A stretch of 64,000 nt of DNA, taken from the NCBI GenBank assembly GCA_905479105.1, contig CAJQLE010000001.1:485628-549627 (forward strand). The letters are read 5' to 3'. Of this stretch, positions 1 to 7,935 are shown one piece after another; within the stretch, counting starts at the first letter, position 1; each line of letters begins with the position of its first letter. The notes beneath the pieces are model-generated. The model had not been told where the DNA came from. It ran no database searches and saw nothing but the letters and a program-made list of their open reading frames with translations. The position numbers were made by a program, and so were the translations under genes. Source of the stretch: an uncultured Flavobacteriales bacterium (GTDB taxonomy: Bacteria > Bacteroidota > Bacteroidia > Flavobacteriales_G > Salibacteraceae).

Positions 1-494
1 ATACCTATGTCTTGGAGACGCTCAGCAACTTCAACGATCTTTTTAGTGCTGTCATCCCAACCCAATCGTGTTTTCACCGTGACTGGAAGTTTCGTGCTAT
101 CAACAATAGCTTTGGTGAGGCTCACCATTTTAGGAATATTCTTCAATATTCCCGCTCCAGCGTCTTTGCAAACCACCTTTTTTACTGGACAACCAAAGTT
201 GATGTCTAAAATATCGGGATTAGTGCGCTCAACGATCTCAGCTGATTCACGCATCGGGCCTTCTTCACCTCCAAAAATTTGAATTCCGATTGGTCGCTCC
301 TCATCATAAATGTCAAGCTTCTGAACACTTTTAGCTGCATCACGAATCAGCCCTTCAGAGCTAATAAACTCTGTATACATAAGGTCTGCTCCATATCTTT
401 TGCACAGCGTTCTGAAAGGTGGATCACTCACATCTTCCATTGGCGCTAGCAACAGCGGAAATTCACCTAGCTCTATGTCTCCGATCTTCACCAT
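1..494 (-). CDS. dusB: tRNA-dihydrouridine synthase (DusB family), 3' end outside window
   Basis: This is the N-terminal part (about 164 codons) of a flavin-dependent enzyme that reduces uridine to dihydrouridine in the D-loop of tRNAs, acting in the cytoplasm. The ATG at 494 opens with MVKIGDIELG, followed by the typical Dus signature LLLAPMEDVSDPPFR (FMN-binding start of the TIM barrel). The NFGCP motif with its expected catalytic cysteine and a KVVCKDAGAGIL stretch follow. The frame stays open to the window edge, so the C-terminal half and helical domain are not visible. It is divergent from the CPBP protease gene, with only about 35 bp between the starts. The Dus family is certain; DusB rather than another subfamily is inferred from the N-terminal sequence. 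Confidence 0.93.
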   Translation of the reverse strand, partial: MVKIGDIELGEFPLLLAPMEDVSDPPFRTLCKRYGADLMYTEFISSEGLIRDAAKSVQKLDIYDEERPIGIQIFGGEEGPMRESAEIVERTNPDILDINFGCPVKKVVCKDAGAGILKNIPKMVSLTKAIVDSTKLPVTVKTRLGWDDSTKKIVEVAERLQDIG

Positions 495-504
495 TTTTGC
501 GCTG

Positions 505-512
505 CAAAGTTA
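505..512 (-). promoter_or_regulatory. -7 box TAACTTTG of the dus gene
   Basis: Read on the minus strand this is TAACTTTG, a full match to the Bacteroidota -7 consensus TAnnTTTG, 10 bp before the dus ATG. The -33 TTG is not present at the usual 19-bp distance, so the assignment rests on the -7 element and its position only. Confidence 0.45.
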
Positions 513-529
513 CATTCAATTCTAATCTT

Positions 530-1477
530 ATGCGAGACGCTCTTAAAAATGCTCATCCTCTAGTACAATTATCTGCATTGGTGCTGATTGGCTTTGTGTC
601 CATGTTCATTTTACTAGGCTTCGTGATGGTTGCATTTGTAATCAGCGGATCATCTATTGGCTTTCTCAGTAACCCAGGTTCAATATCTGACCCCAATGAA
701 CCGGCAGTATTCGCATTGAAAGTCATGCAAATCATGCAGGCGATTGGCTTATTTGTAATCCCTTACATCCTTTACAGATCATTACACAAATCGGATAATC
801 CATACAAACTGATTCACACAAAAGGACGGCTCGGTATGGCGCTCATTTTTGCGTTGACAATGCTTTCTGCCTTGCCGTTGATAAACTATTTAGCAGAATG
901 GAACAGCAGTCTATCCTTGCCAGAATCACTGCAAGGAATTGAGCATTGGATGCGTGAGATGGAAACAAATGCTGAGAACCTAATCAGAATCTTTTTGAAT
1001 ATGGAAACGGTTGGAGATTTGGTCTTTAACCTTCTTCTGGTTGCCATCATCCCAGCCGTTGCAGAAGAGGTGTTCTTCCGAGGCACCATGCAGCCTTTGT
1101 TTCTAAAGGTGACCAAGAACTATCACATAGCTATTTGGATCACTGCCTTCTTGTTCTCCTTCTTTCATATGCAATTTTTGGGCTTCTTTCCGCGCATGGT
1201 TTTAGGGGCTGTATTTGGCTATGCTGCTCATTGGTCGGGAACTCTTATACTCCCAATGATTGGCCATTTGATCAACAATGGGGTTGCTGTCTTGATCATG
1301 TGGTATATCGGTCAAGAAGCAATTGAAGAAAGCATTGAAACCATTGGGGCTAATGAAGGTGATGGTTTGTTCGCACTTATGAGCACCGCTGTGCTTTTAT
1401 CAGGTTTAGCCGCGGTATATTTCTCTTCAAGAAAGCTCAAAAGAAAAGCCCCAGAAACCGAAGTCTCTGAGGCTTAA
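530..1477 (+). CDS. CPBP family intramembrane metalloprotease
   Basis: A 315-residue polytopic membrane protein of the CPBP (CAAX protease and bacteriocin-processing) family, predicted to cleave within or next to membranes. The three family motifs are all present: AEEVFFRG (E179, E180, R184), FSFFHMQF (H213) and GHLINNG (H246, N250), which supply the metal site. Several hydrophobic segments precede them, including residues 11-38, 63-83 and 103-118. The frame is open further upstream, but the ATG at 530 gives a normal start just before the first membrane segment; a start at 419 would run into the divergent dus gene. The substrate is unknown; in other bacteria members serve in prenyl-protein processing or peptide maturation and immunity. 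Confidence 0.88.
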   Translation: MRDALKNAHPLVQLSALVLIGFVSMFILLGFVMVAFVISGSSIGFLSNPGSISDPNEPAVFALKVMQIMQAIGLFVIPYILYRSLHKSDNPYKLIHTKGRLGMALIFALTMLSALPLINYLAEWNSSLSLPESLQGIEHWMREMETNAENLIRIFLNMETVGDLVFNLLLVAIIPAVAEEVFFRGTMQPLFLKVTKNYHIAIWITAFLFSFFHMQFLGFFPRMVLGAVFGYAAHWSGTLILPMIGHLINNGVAVLIMWYIGQEAIEESIETIGANEGDGLFALMSTAVLLSGLAAVYFSSRKLKRKAPETEVSEA

Positions 1478-1494
1478 TCAAATCCAAATTCTAT

Positions 1495-1962
1495 TTATTT
1501 TTTAACCACCTTCTCTTTTGTCGAGTAGTTGATCTTTAATGCTTGAACTTTTCTGAGTTTTTGCTTCACTTCAGTCACAATTCCCATCTTGGTTTCTTTG
1601 TCAACTTTGAGTGAAACCGTGATTTTACCTTGAAGTTTTTCATCTCTATCTGCTCTTCTAGCAATGATATAGTCTTGAACGTCTTCGATGGTAGCAAAAT
1701 CATCGTCCAATTGAATTTTTGGGACTGTACCATACAGCTCGCTATTCATTGCTTCACCGATATAGATATAATCTACAAGCGCCTTATCTTCCAACTTATC
1801 AATTTCAGTTGCTTCTGGTTGGTCTAATTTAATTTTTAGATCAACTTCTCTCATCACAGTGGTAACCATGAAGAAGAATAAAAGCATGAAAACGATATCA
1901 GGAAGAGAAGCCGTGCTTACTGCCGGTGTTCCTTTACTATTATCCTTTTTAAATTTTGACAT
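1495..1962 (-). CDS. exbD: ExbD/TolR family biopolymer transport protein
   Basis: A 155-residue ExbD/TolR-type protein, the periplasm-facing partner of an ExbB/TolQ proton channel. A short cytoplasmic N-terminus is followed by one membrane segment (about residues 20-40, PDIVFMLLFFFMVTTVM) with the proton-carrying aspartate in SLPDIVFMLLFFF, then a periplasmic domain. It is the last gene of a four-gene operon (exbB, 4-TM protein, exbD, exbD) and starts 2 bp after the preceding exbD stops. Two different ExbD paralogues downstream of one ExbB are common in Bacteroidota and are thought to energise TonB-dependent transport. Its exact client is inferred. Confidence 0.9.
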   Translation of the reverse strand: MSKFKKDNSKGTPAVSTASLPDIVFMLLFFFMVTTVMREVDLKIKLDQPEATEIDKLEDKALVDYIYIGEAMNSELYGTVPKIQLDDDFATIEDVQDYIIARRADRDEKLQGKITVSLKVDKETKMGIVTEVKQKLRKVQALKINYSTKEKVVKK

Positions 1963-1964
1963 AA

Positions 1965-2579
1965 TTACCCTCCGATATCTTTAGGTTCTGCTTCTGAAAT
2001 TCTTTGAGGGTACACATCGCGTATGGCATCAATCATCTCAGCATACTTCCCTGATCCCTCTTCAGACTTCGCCATTTCTTCGATCTTCTTGTATCGCATG
2101 CCGAATTTCTGCATGGCCAAATCATCGCGCAATTCAGTATAGGCAGCTGCCAATTCGTTTTGCACTTGAATGTATAGGTCGTAAGAAGTTCCGTTGTCAT
2201 TTTGAAGTGAGATCACCTGCTTAGAAACTTGCATTCTTCCCAAAAGAGGAACATCAACTTCCTTAAATTCAGGTAAGTTTTCTTTCCGAGCTGGGTTTGC
2301 AATAAAATCTTTAGCTGCTTCTCTCAACTGATCGATACTAAGCAATTCGCCTTCTACCAAAAGTTGGTCGTTGGAATTCGCCAATACGACAAAAACGTTT
2401 CTGTCTTTAATCGGTGGTGGATCAGGCTGGTCTTCTAACATGGGTGGAGGCAGCTTTCGCGCCAAACCCCAACTTGTATCCATGGTAGTGGTAACAAGGA
2501 AGAAAACCAAGAGTAGGAATGCGATGTCAGCCATCGATCCTGCGTTGATTTCTTGTAATTCTCTTTTCTTCCTAGCCAT
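1965..2579 (-). CDS. exbD: ExbD/TolR family biopolymer transport protein, long form
   Basis: A 204-residue second ExbD paralogue. The N-terminus MARKKRELQEINAGSMADIA is typical of Bacteroidota ExbD, with the conserved aspartate in SMADIAFLLLVFFLVTTTMD at the start of the single membrane helix (about residues 18-34). The periplasmic part is about 50 residues longer than in the following paralogue and has a proline-rich linker (PPPMLEDQPDPPP) right after the membrane helix. It lies 5 bp after the 4-TM protein gene and 2 bp before the other exbD, so translation is probably coupled. Likely function is coupling proton flow to TonB. Confidence 0.9.
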   Translation of the reverse strand: MARKKRELQEINAGSMADIAFLLLVFFLVTTTMDTSWGLARKLPPPMLEDQPDPPPIKDRNVFVVLANSNDQLLVEGELLSIDQLREAAKDFIANPARKENLPEFKEVDVPLLGRMQVSKQVISLQNDNGTSYDLYIQVQNELAAAYTELRDDLAMQKFGMRYKKIEEMAKSEEGSGKYAEMIDAIRDVYPQRISEAEPKDIGG

Positions 2580-2584
2580 AATGC

Positions 2585-3022
2585 CTATTTAATAAATCTC
2601 GTGAGTGAAGAAGATGCAATAGATAATACAGCTAGAACAAATAAGATGTAAAATGCATACAAACCTGCTCCACTCAATTTAGAGGCGGTTTCAGTAATAT
2701 CACTTGCATAGTATGGCTCAACAGTAGCATCGGCCAATACATAGCTAATCACAAATACCAAAATCATTCCTCCCAAACCGATTAGAGATCCTTTCAATTT
2801 ACCGGGATTCATAATAGCCTGCATTACTGATCCTCCTAGAGCTGCCACAACAGCCAGAACGAGAAGAATATAGCTCAATCCAAGAAAGCTACCTACTGCT
2901 GCTCCGCAGTCTGTGCAATCGCTTTGCTCAGGAGTAAGTCCTGAAGACATGGTCATTATCATTAGGATTACTCCTATGACGATAAAGACAAACATGCCTA
3001 TCGTATTGATTTTTTGAAACAT
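2585..3022 (-). CDS. Four-helix membrane protein inside the ExbB/ExbD operon
   Basis: A 145-residue protein with four predicted membrane helices (about residues 9-27, 45-68, 81-97 and 118-139) and a CTDCG motif in the first extracytoplasmic loop. I do not recognise a named family. It sits between exbB and the two exbD genes with 5-7 bp spacings, a position in which Bacteroidota often carry a small uncharacterised membrane protein. The sequence shows no channel or enzyme motif; an accessory or assembly role in the ExbB/ExbD complex is only an inference from position. The two cysteines could form a loop disulfide. Confidence 0.8.
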   Translation of the reverse strand: MFQKINTIGMFVFIVIGVILMIMTMSSGLTPEQSDCTDCGAAVGSFLGLSYILLVLAVVAALGGSVMQAIMNPGKLKGSLIGLGGMILVFVISYVLADATVEPYYASDITETASKLSGAGLYAFYILFVLAVLSIASSSLTRFIK

Positions 3023-3029
3023 AAAAATT

Positions 3030-3866
3030 TTATTTAGTCAAGTTGTGCTTGATCATTATGTCAATTAATGAGATAGAAGCATTCTCCATGTCATTAACAA
3101 TGCTATCCATTTTCGCAACAATATAGTTGTAGAAAACCTGAAGAACCATTGCAACCAATAGACCAGAAACTGTTGTAATCAAGGCAACACCAATACCACC
3201 TGCAACAATACCCGGAGATATGTTATTTGCAGCAGCAATAGCATCAAAAGCTCCAATCATACCGATTACTGTTCCGAAGAAACCAAGCATCGGTGCAAGA
3301 GCGATAAATAACGAAATCCAAGAAAGGCCTTTTTCTAAAAGTCCCATTTGAACACTACCATATGATACAACTGACTTCTCAACCATTTCAATTCCGTGAT
3401 CAGCACGGTCTAATCCTTGGTAAAAAATACTCGCAACTGGACCTCTAGTGTTACGGCAAACTTCTTTTGCAGCATCCACTCCACCACTCTTAAGTGCGTT
3501 GTCTATGTCTTCAAGAAGTTTCTCGCTGTTAGTCGTAGCCATATTAAGGTAAAGAATACGCTCAATTGACATTGCTAAACCTAAAATCAAACAAATCAAA
3601 ACGAACGACATGAATTCAGGACCGCCCTCGATAAACTTTTGCTTCACTACTTGATGCAATGACTTATCTTCTGCTGAAGCCACTTCTTCAGCGGGCATTT
3701 CCATAGGTGCAGCGGCTTCTTGTTGAGGCTCTTCAGCCATTACTTCACCTGAGTCTGCAGCATTGCTTTCAGCTTCCATAGATTGTTCATCTTGAGCAAA
3801 TGACATTGACAAACCTGATACCATCAGAGTAACAGTCATTGCAATAGATAAAAAGGTACGTTTCAT
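3030..3866 (-). CDS. exbB: MotA/TolQ/ExbB proton channel family protein with signal peptide
   Basis: A 278-residue ExbB/TolQ-type proton channel, the first gene of the operon. The chosen ATG at 3866 begins MKRTFLSIAM and gives a clean signal peptide ending at about residue 24 (SMSFAQ). The frame is open 24 codons further upstream, but that extension is polar and would bury the signal peptide. After the signal comes an acidic, Ala/Pro/Glu-rich linker (about residues 25-68), then a first membrane helix and the ExbB core with the conserved stretch APMLGFFGTVIGMIGAFDAI and a third helix around GGIGVALITTVSGLLVAMV. It should form the proton-conducting pentamer that, with ExbD, powers TonB. Confidence 0.92.
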   Translation of the reverse strand: MKRTFLSIAMTVTLMVSGLSMSFAQDEQSMEAESNAADSGEVMAEEPQQEAAAPMEMPAEEVASAEDKSLHQVVKQKFIEGGPEFMSFVLICLILGLAMSIERILYLNMATTNSEKLLEDIDNALKSGGVDAAKEVCRNTRGPVASIFYQGLDRADHGIEMVEKSVVSYGSVQMGLLEKGLSWISLFIALAPMLGFFGTVIGMIGAFDAIAAANNISPGIVAGGIGVALITTVSGLLVAMVLQVFYNYIVAKMDSIVNDMENASISLIDIMIKHNLTK

Positions 3867-4182
3867 ATTAACTAATTTGAATTTGGATTTGCTTTTCTTA
3901 ATTAAATGTTCAAAATCGGCTGTAAACATATAAAGCACTAATGAATTGTAGCATTATGATTGTGTGATTTTTTTTCTGCGGCTTAAAAAACTACCGTATC
4001 ACACACCATAAATCTGCTCACTAGCTTCATGAGAACGCTCAAATGTATAAAAAGGGAACATTCCAAAGGTTGTAACATTTAGATTTTGGCAACGGATTCA
4101 TCTTTTACTGCAGGAATTTAGTCTTCTCTGGGAAATATTTACTTAGCTATTACAGGGGTAAAAGTCAACTAGAGGTGGCCTG
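3867..4182. other. Intergenic region between the divergent exbB and MbnP operons
   Basis: About 316 bp of AT-rich DNA without a credible gene. It must hold the exbB promoter; a weak -7-like TATGTTTA is readable on the minus strand near 3924-3931, without a -33 TTG at the right distance. No repeat, RNA gene or clear operator was seen. Confidence 0.5.
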
Positions 4183-4212
4183 TTGACTGTATTAAATAGT
4201 TTGCTATTTTTG
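4183..4212 (+). promoter_or_regulatory. Consensus Bacteroidota promoter of the MbnP/MauG operon
   Basis: TTG at 4183-4185, exactly 19 bp spacer, then TATTTTTG at 4205-4212: a full match to the TTG-N19-TAnnTTTG promoter used by the Bacteroidota primary sigma factor. Transcription would start near 4219, leaving a leader of about 38 nt before the ATG at 4257. Confidence 0.8.
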
Positions 4213-4256
4213 AACAACTTGGTCTTTTTGACCTTTAACAATAAACCCTGCCCTAC

Positions 4257-5258
4257 ATGAAAAAATTTTTATCCTCTGCGCTTGGCGTAATACTTTTTTC
4301 TTCCGCATTCAATATTTCCGCTCAAAACAATGTGAGTTTAGAAATTGTACATGCATTGAACACCAGCGAATTCGCTATGAACACCCAAGCTGAAACTCCT
4401 GAAGGAGTGAAATTTGATCTTAATAGACTAGAATATTATATTTCTGAGATCTCTTTAACCCATGATGGTGGAGTCGTTACCGACATTCAAAATTTATGGG
4501 CTTTAGTAAACGCAAACGACAACACTGTGATCGATCTTGGCTCTCTAGATGTTACTGAAATTGAAAATATTAAGTTTTCAATCGGGGTAGATCCAGAGCA
4601 CAATCACCTTGACCCTTCTACTTACGGACCATCGCATCCATTAGCTCACAAAAATCCATCAATGCATTGGGGTTGGACTGCTGGATACCGTTTCGTAGCA
4701 ATAGAAGGAAATGGCGGAGAGCAGCTCAATCAACTATTTGAGATTCATGCATTAGGTGATGGAAATTACTTTGATATTAATATAGCAGTATCTGCCACAG
4801 CAGAAAATGGAGCTCTTAATGCGGTGATATATGGTGATTACTGCAAAGCATTAGCTGGAATTGATGTTTCTACAGGCATAATTTCACATGGCGAAGTTGG
4901 AGAATCCATTGATCTACTTGAAAACTTTAGAGATTTCGTATACTCAACATCTTCTCCTATTGACACTACCGACACTGCCTCAAATGAAGAGCCTAATGGA
5001 ATATCAGAAGTTGCATCAGGATTGGAGTTTCAGTTATATCCAAATCCTGCCGTAAATGGAAGCACAATACTTAGTTCCTCATCTTTATCTCCTCAAAGTA
5101 TTGTTGTTTTTGACCTTACGGGTAAGCAACTGATTACTGAGACCCTGAACGCTGGGAAGCAATTGAATATTAATAATTTAGAATCGGGAGTATATTTTGT
5201 GCGTGTTAATGACCTTGTTTCAAATGAGGTATTGGTTAAAAAGCTAAGTGTACAATAA
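4257..5258 (+). CDS. MbnP-like protein with T9SS type A sorting domain
   Basis: A 333-residue secreted protein. Residues 1-22 are a signal peptide. Residues about 26-225 match the MbnP family by its landmarks: FDLNRLEYYISEISL (53-67), a late FSIGVDPEHNH (107-117) and the hallmark MHWGWTAGYRF (136-146). MbnP proteins are periplasmic copper-binding proteins first seen beside methanobactin genes; in the characterised case a diheme MbnH partner oxidises a tryptophan of MbnP to kynurenine to create the copper site. Here a Thr/Asp-rich linker (about 232-250) leads to a T9SS type A sorting domain (LYPNP at 260-264, ending KLSVQ), so the protein is predicted to be exported to the cell surface or medium. 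Two MauG/MbnH-type genes follow in the same operon. Copper binding and Trp modification are inferred. Confidence 0.82.
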   Translation: MKKFLSSALGVILFSSAFNISAQNNVSLEIVHALNTSEFAMNTQAETPEGVKFDLNRLEYYISEISLTHDGGVVTDIQNLWALVNANDNTVIDLGSLDVTEIENIKFSIGVDPEHNHLDPSTYGPSHPLAHKNPSMHWGWTAGYRFVAIEGNGGEQLNQLFEIHALGDGNYFDINIAVSATAENGALNAVIYGDYCKALAGIDVSTGIISHGEVGESIDLLENFRDFVYSTSSPIDTTDTASNEEPNGISEVASGLEFQLYPNPAVNGSTILSSSSLSPQSIVVFDLTGKQLITETLNAGKQLNINNLESGVYFVRVNDLVSNEVLVKKLSVQ

Positions 5259-6276
5259 GGATATATTCAATCGTATTATTCTTCTTGTAGGACTCGTTTT
5301 GCTCTTTTCTTGTTCCAAGAAGGATCTTCCTGCAATAATTGAGAATGAAGATATTGAGGCAGAATTAACAAGGGTTCCTGAAGGCTTTGAGTCTATTTTA
5401 TACCCCGAAGACAATCCGTTTACATTGAGCAAGTGGGAGTTGGGTAAAAAGCTGTTTTATGACCCTGTTTTATCTGTGGACTTTTCGATAAGCTGCGCTA
5501 CTTGCCATAAGCCAGAACTCGCGTTTTCTGACGATCAAGCAACGACCAATGGAGTAGAAAACAGACCGGGAACAAGGAATTCACCCTCATTAACCAACGT
5601 AGCTTATCACCCTTATTACACTAGAGAAGGCGGTGTTCCGACACTTGAAATGCAAATTTTAATTCCTATTCAAGAACACAATGAGTTTGGGTTCAATATT
5701 GTGGAGGCATGCGAACGACTTAAAGAAATAACAGAATATGTTGAAATGACTGAAGATGCTTTTGGCACAGAAATGACTCCATTTGCGCTTACCCGAGCGC
5801 TCGCAACATTCGAGCGCACTTTGATTAGCGGCAATAGCCCATATGACCTGCATAATCGAGGTGATGCATCGCTTTCATCTTCGGCTTTAAAAGGCATGAC
5901 CTTATTCAACAGCAGTAAAACAAACTGTTCATCATGCCACTCAGGATTCAACTTTACTGATTATAGTTTTAGAAATAATGGCTATGACTCAGGTGATATC
6001 GGCAGAATGCGCCTCACATTAGACTCTGCCGATTATGCTCATTTTAAAGTGCCAAGCCTTAGAAATATTGAATTGACCGTGCCATATATGCATGATGGAT
6101 CTTTTTCTTCCTTAAGAGAGGTGATTAACCATTACAACGCTGGTGGAAGCAGTGATTTAAAAGATCCTCTGCTTCAACCTCTCGGTTTGAGCGATTCAGA
6201 AATAGGAGACATCATCAACTTTCTAAAAAGCCTTACAGATCAAGAATTTATTTCGAATAAAAACTTTCAAGAATGA
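5248..6276 (+). CDS. Diheme cytochrome c peroxidase family lipoprotein (MauG/MbnH-like)
   Basis: A 342-residue protein with two c-type heme sites, CATCH (83-87) and CSSCH (227-231), the arrangement of bacterial diheme peroxidases, MauG and MbnH. The N-terminus is a lipoprotein signal with lipobox LLFSC (C22), so it should be anchored in the envelope. The conserved KVPSLRNIELTVPYMHDGSF stretch places the C-terminal heme ligand region. The GTG start at 5248 overlaps the MbnP stop by 11 bp; no ATG is better placed. Next to MbnP it is a candidate for the enzyme that modifies a tryptophan in MbnP, though ordinary hydrogen peroxide reduction is also possible. It is about 24 residues shorter than the paralogue that follows and lacks that protein's FWDGR motif (here YYTREGG). 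Confidence 0.88.
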   Translation: MYNKDIFNRIILLVGLVLLFSCSKKDLPAIIENEDIEAELTRVPEGFESILYPEDNPFTLSKWELGKKLFYDPVLSVDFSISCATCHKPELAFSDDQATTNGVENRPGTRNSPSLTNVAYHPYYTREGGVPTLEMQILIPIQEHNEFGFNIVEACERLKEITEYVEMTEDAFGTEMTPFALTRALATFERTLISGNSPYDLHNRGDASLSSSALKGMTLFNSSKTNCSSCHSGFNFTDYSFRNNGYDSGDIGRMRLTLDSADYAHFKVPSLRNIELTVPYMHDGSFSSLREVINHYNAGGSSDLKDPLLQPLGLSDSEIGDIINFLKSLTDQEFISNKNFQE

Positions 6277-7373
6277 AACTTAAAAAATCAGTTGTCCTAA
6301 TTGCTTTGCTCACTCCACTGGTGTTTAGCCTGTGTAAAAGAGAGCCGGAAATCGCGATTAACATGAGCAACAATGCTGCTTATGATGATACTCCATACGA
6401 TCTTGATTACGGTCGTTTTGCGGAACCAGATATGGGAGACAATGCATTGACCATCGAGGGTGTCAAGTTAGGGCGTTTGTTGTTTTACGAAACACAGTTA
6501 TCAAAAGACAATTCCATTTCTTGCGGAAGTTGTCATATTCAAGAAAAAGGATTTTCAGATCCTAATCGACTCTCTGAAGGAGTTGATGGTTCCTTAGGTA
6601 AGCGACAAGCAATGCCAGTATTTAACATGTTGTGGCATACGAATGAATTTTTCTGGGATGGCAGAGCTCATCTTCTCAGAGATCAATCATTGATGCCGAT
6701 TCAAGATGATTTAGAAATGAAAGAAACATTGGAAAATGTAGTCATCAAATTGAATGCGACTACCCTGTATCCTATTCAGTTCATTAAAGCATTTGGTGAT
6801 TCAGAAATAACATCAGAACGCATGTCATTAGCAATGGAGCAATTCATGAATTCGATCATTTCAAACCAATCAAAGTATGACAAGTACTTAGATGGCCAGG
6901 CTAGCCTGACAGACAGCGAGGAAAGAGGAAGAATTCTCTTCAGTGCTGAATACAATCCAGGCTTTCCTAATCTTTCAGGGGCTGATTGTGCGCATTGTCA
7001 TGGCGGAAATAATTTCGACAATAATCGATACATGAACAATGGTTTGGATTCGGAACCTAATCAAACCGATATAGGTAGAGAGGCTGTAACCGAAGATCCT
7101 AAAGATCGAGCTGCGTTCAAAGTTCCCTCGCTACGCAATATTGAACTGACGGCCCCGTACATGCATGATGGCCGTTTTACAACACTTGAAGAAGTAGTTG
7201 ATCACTATGATCACGGAATTGTGATCTCGGGATCTGTTGACCCAGCTTTAGCCTTTAGTACGCAAACTGGCTTACAACTTTCAGATCAAGACAAAATCGA
7301 CCTCATCAGCTTTTTGAAAACTCTTACCGATGAAGAAATGATTGCGGATGAGCGTTTCTCCGATCCTTTTTAA
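6273..7373 (+). CDS. Diheme cytochrome c peroxidase family lipoprotein (MauG/MbnH-like), second copy
   Basis: A 366-residue paralogue of the preceding protein, overlapping it by 4 bp (ATGA), so translation is coupled. It has heme motifs CGSCH (84-88) and CAHCH (239-243), a lipobox-like VFSLC (C21) and the FFWDGR motif (126-131) common in MauG-type enzymes and missing from the first copy. The KVPSLRNIELTAPYMHDGRF stretch is nearly identical to that of its partner. The differences in the FWDGR region suggest the two enzymes are not redundant: one may act on MbnP and the other supply electrons or act as a peroxidase. Which one corresponds to MbnH cannot be decided from the sequence alone. Confidence 0.88.
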   Translation: MKLKKSVVLIALLTPLVFSLCKREPEIAINMSNNAAYDDTPYDLDYGRFAEPDMGDNALTIEGVKLGRLLFYETQLSKDNSISCGSCHIQEKGFSDPNRLSEGVDGSLGKRQAMPVFNMLWHTNEFFWDGRAHLLRDQSLMPIQDDLEMKETLENVVIKLNATTLYPIQFIKAFGDSEITSERMSLAMEQFMNSIISNQSKYDKYLDGQASLTDSEERGRILFSAEYNPGFPNLSGADCAHCHGGNNFDNNRYMNNGLDSEPNQTDIGREAVTEDPKDRAAFKVPSLRNIELTAPYMHDGRFTTLEEVVDHYDHGIVISGSVDPALAFSTQTGLQLSDQDKIDLISFLKTLTDEEMIADERFSDPF

Positions 7374-7394
7374 ATCTCAATTACAAGCAAATAA

Positions 7395-7429
7395 AAAGCC
7401 GTGCGATCAAATTATGGTTGCACGGCTTT
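7395..7429. terminator. Bidirectional rho-independent terminator
   Basis: Perfect 10-bp inverted repeat AAAGCCGTGC / GCACGGCTTT around a 15-nt loop, between the convergent MauG-type and rhodanese genes. T-rich and A-rich flanks make it usable from both strands. Confidence 0.75.
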
Positions 7430-7449
7430 ATAAATCTTCAAAGAACTGT

Positions 7450-7761
7450 TTATCTCACCAAATTGTTTACTTGCAACCAGCCTCCTCCATTTTCACATTG
7501 AATGCCTTGTTGCTTCAAAAAACTCGTTGCTTGACCACTTCTCGCTCCACTTGCACAGCATAAAACAACTGGCTTACCGCTCTTCTTAATCTCAGAAACG
7601 TTGCCTTGAATCCTTTGAAGAGGAATGTTTTTTGATCCTGCAACATGTCCACCTTGAAACTCAGCTGGTGTTCTAACATCGATAATCACTGCCCCATTGT
7701 TAAGCATTTCTTTTACAACAGCGCTGTTGTCATTTCCAAACATTGATCCGAAAAACCCCAT
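7450..7761 (-). CDS. Single-domain rhodanese-like protein
   Basis: A 103-residue single rhodanese domain, likely a cytoplasmic sulfurtransferase. IIDVRTPAEFQGGHVAGSKN (26-45) is the CH2A-type motif and VVLCCASGARSGQA (66-79) the active-site loop, with C69 as catalytic cysteine in a six-residue CASGARS loop as in sulfurtransferases rather than phosphatases. There is no signal peptide. It is a lone gene, convergent with the MauG operon and divergent from tex. Sulfur donor and acceptor are unknown; small rhodaneses of this kind belong to the PspE/GlpE group. Confidence 0.9.
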   Translation of the reverse strand: MGFFGSMFGNDNSAVVKEMLNNGAVIIDVRTPAEFQGGHVAGSKNIPLQRIQGNVSEIKKSGKPVVLCCASGARSGQATSFLKQQGIQCENGGGWLQVNNLVR

Positions 7762-7935
7762 ATTTATTCTTTTAAAATTTAATGCTGCAATGTTACATGC
7801 TCATTTTCTGTCGCTTTGTAACTAAAGTAACACAACTTCATTTAGCTGAGAAAAAGGCGGAAACAAGACTTCATTTGTTCATCGGGGTTGTCTGATCTTT
7901 CATCTTTTGTTGAATCTCAAATTTATCTTCGCAAC

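Noticed and set aside
4040-4055. GGAA-N2-TTCC palindrome in the exbB/MbnP intergenic region
   Set aside because: Too short and far from either promoter to claim an operator.
7888-7935. Upstream TTG start for tex
   Set aside because: The extra 16 residues are not like the family N-terminus and the -7-like TATCTTCG lies after that TTG.
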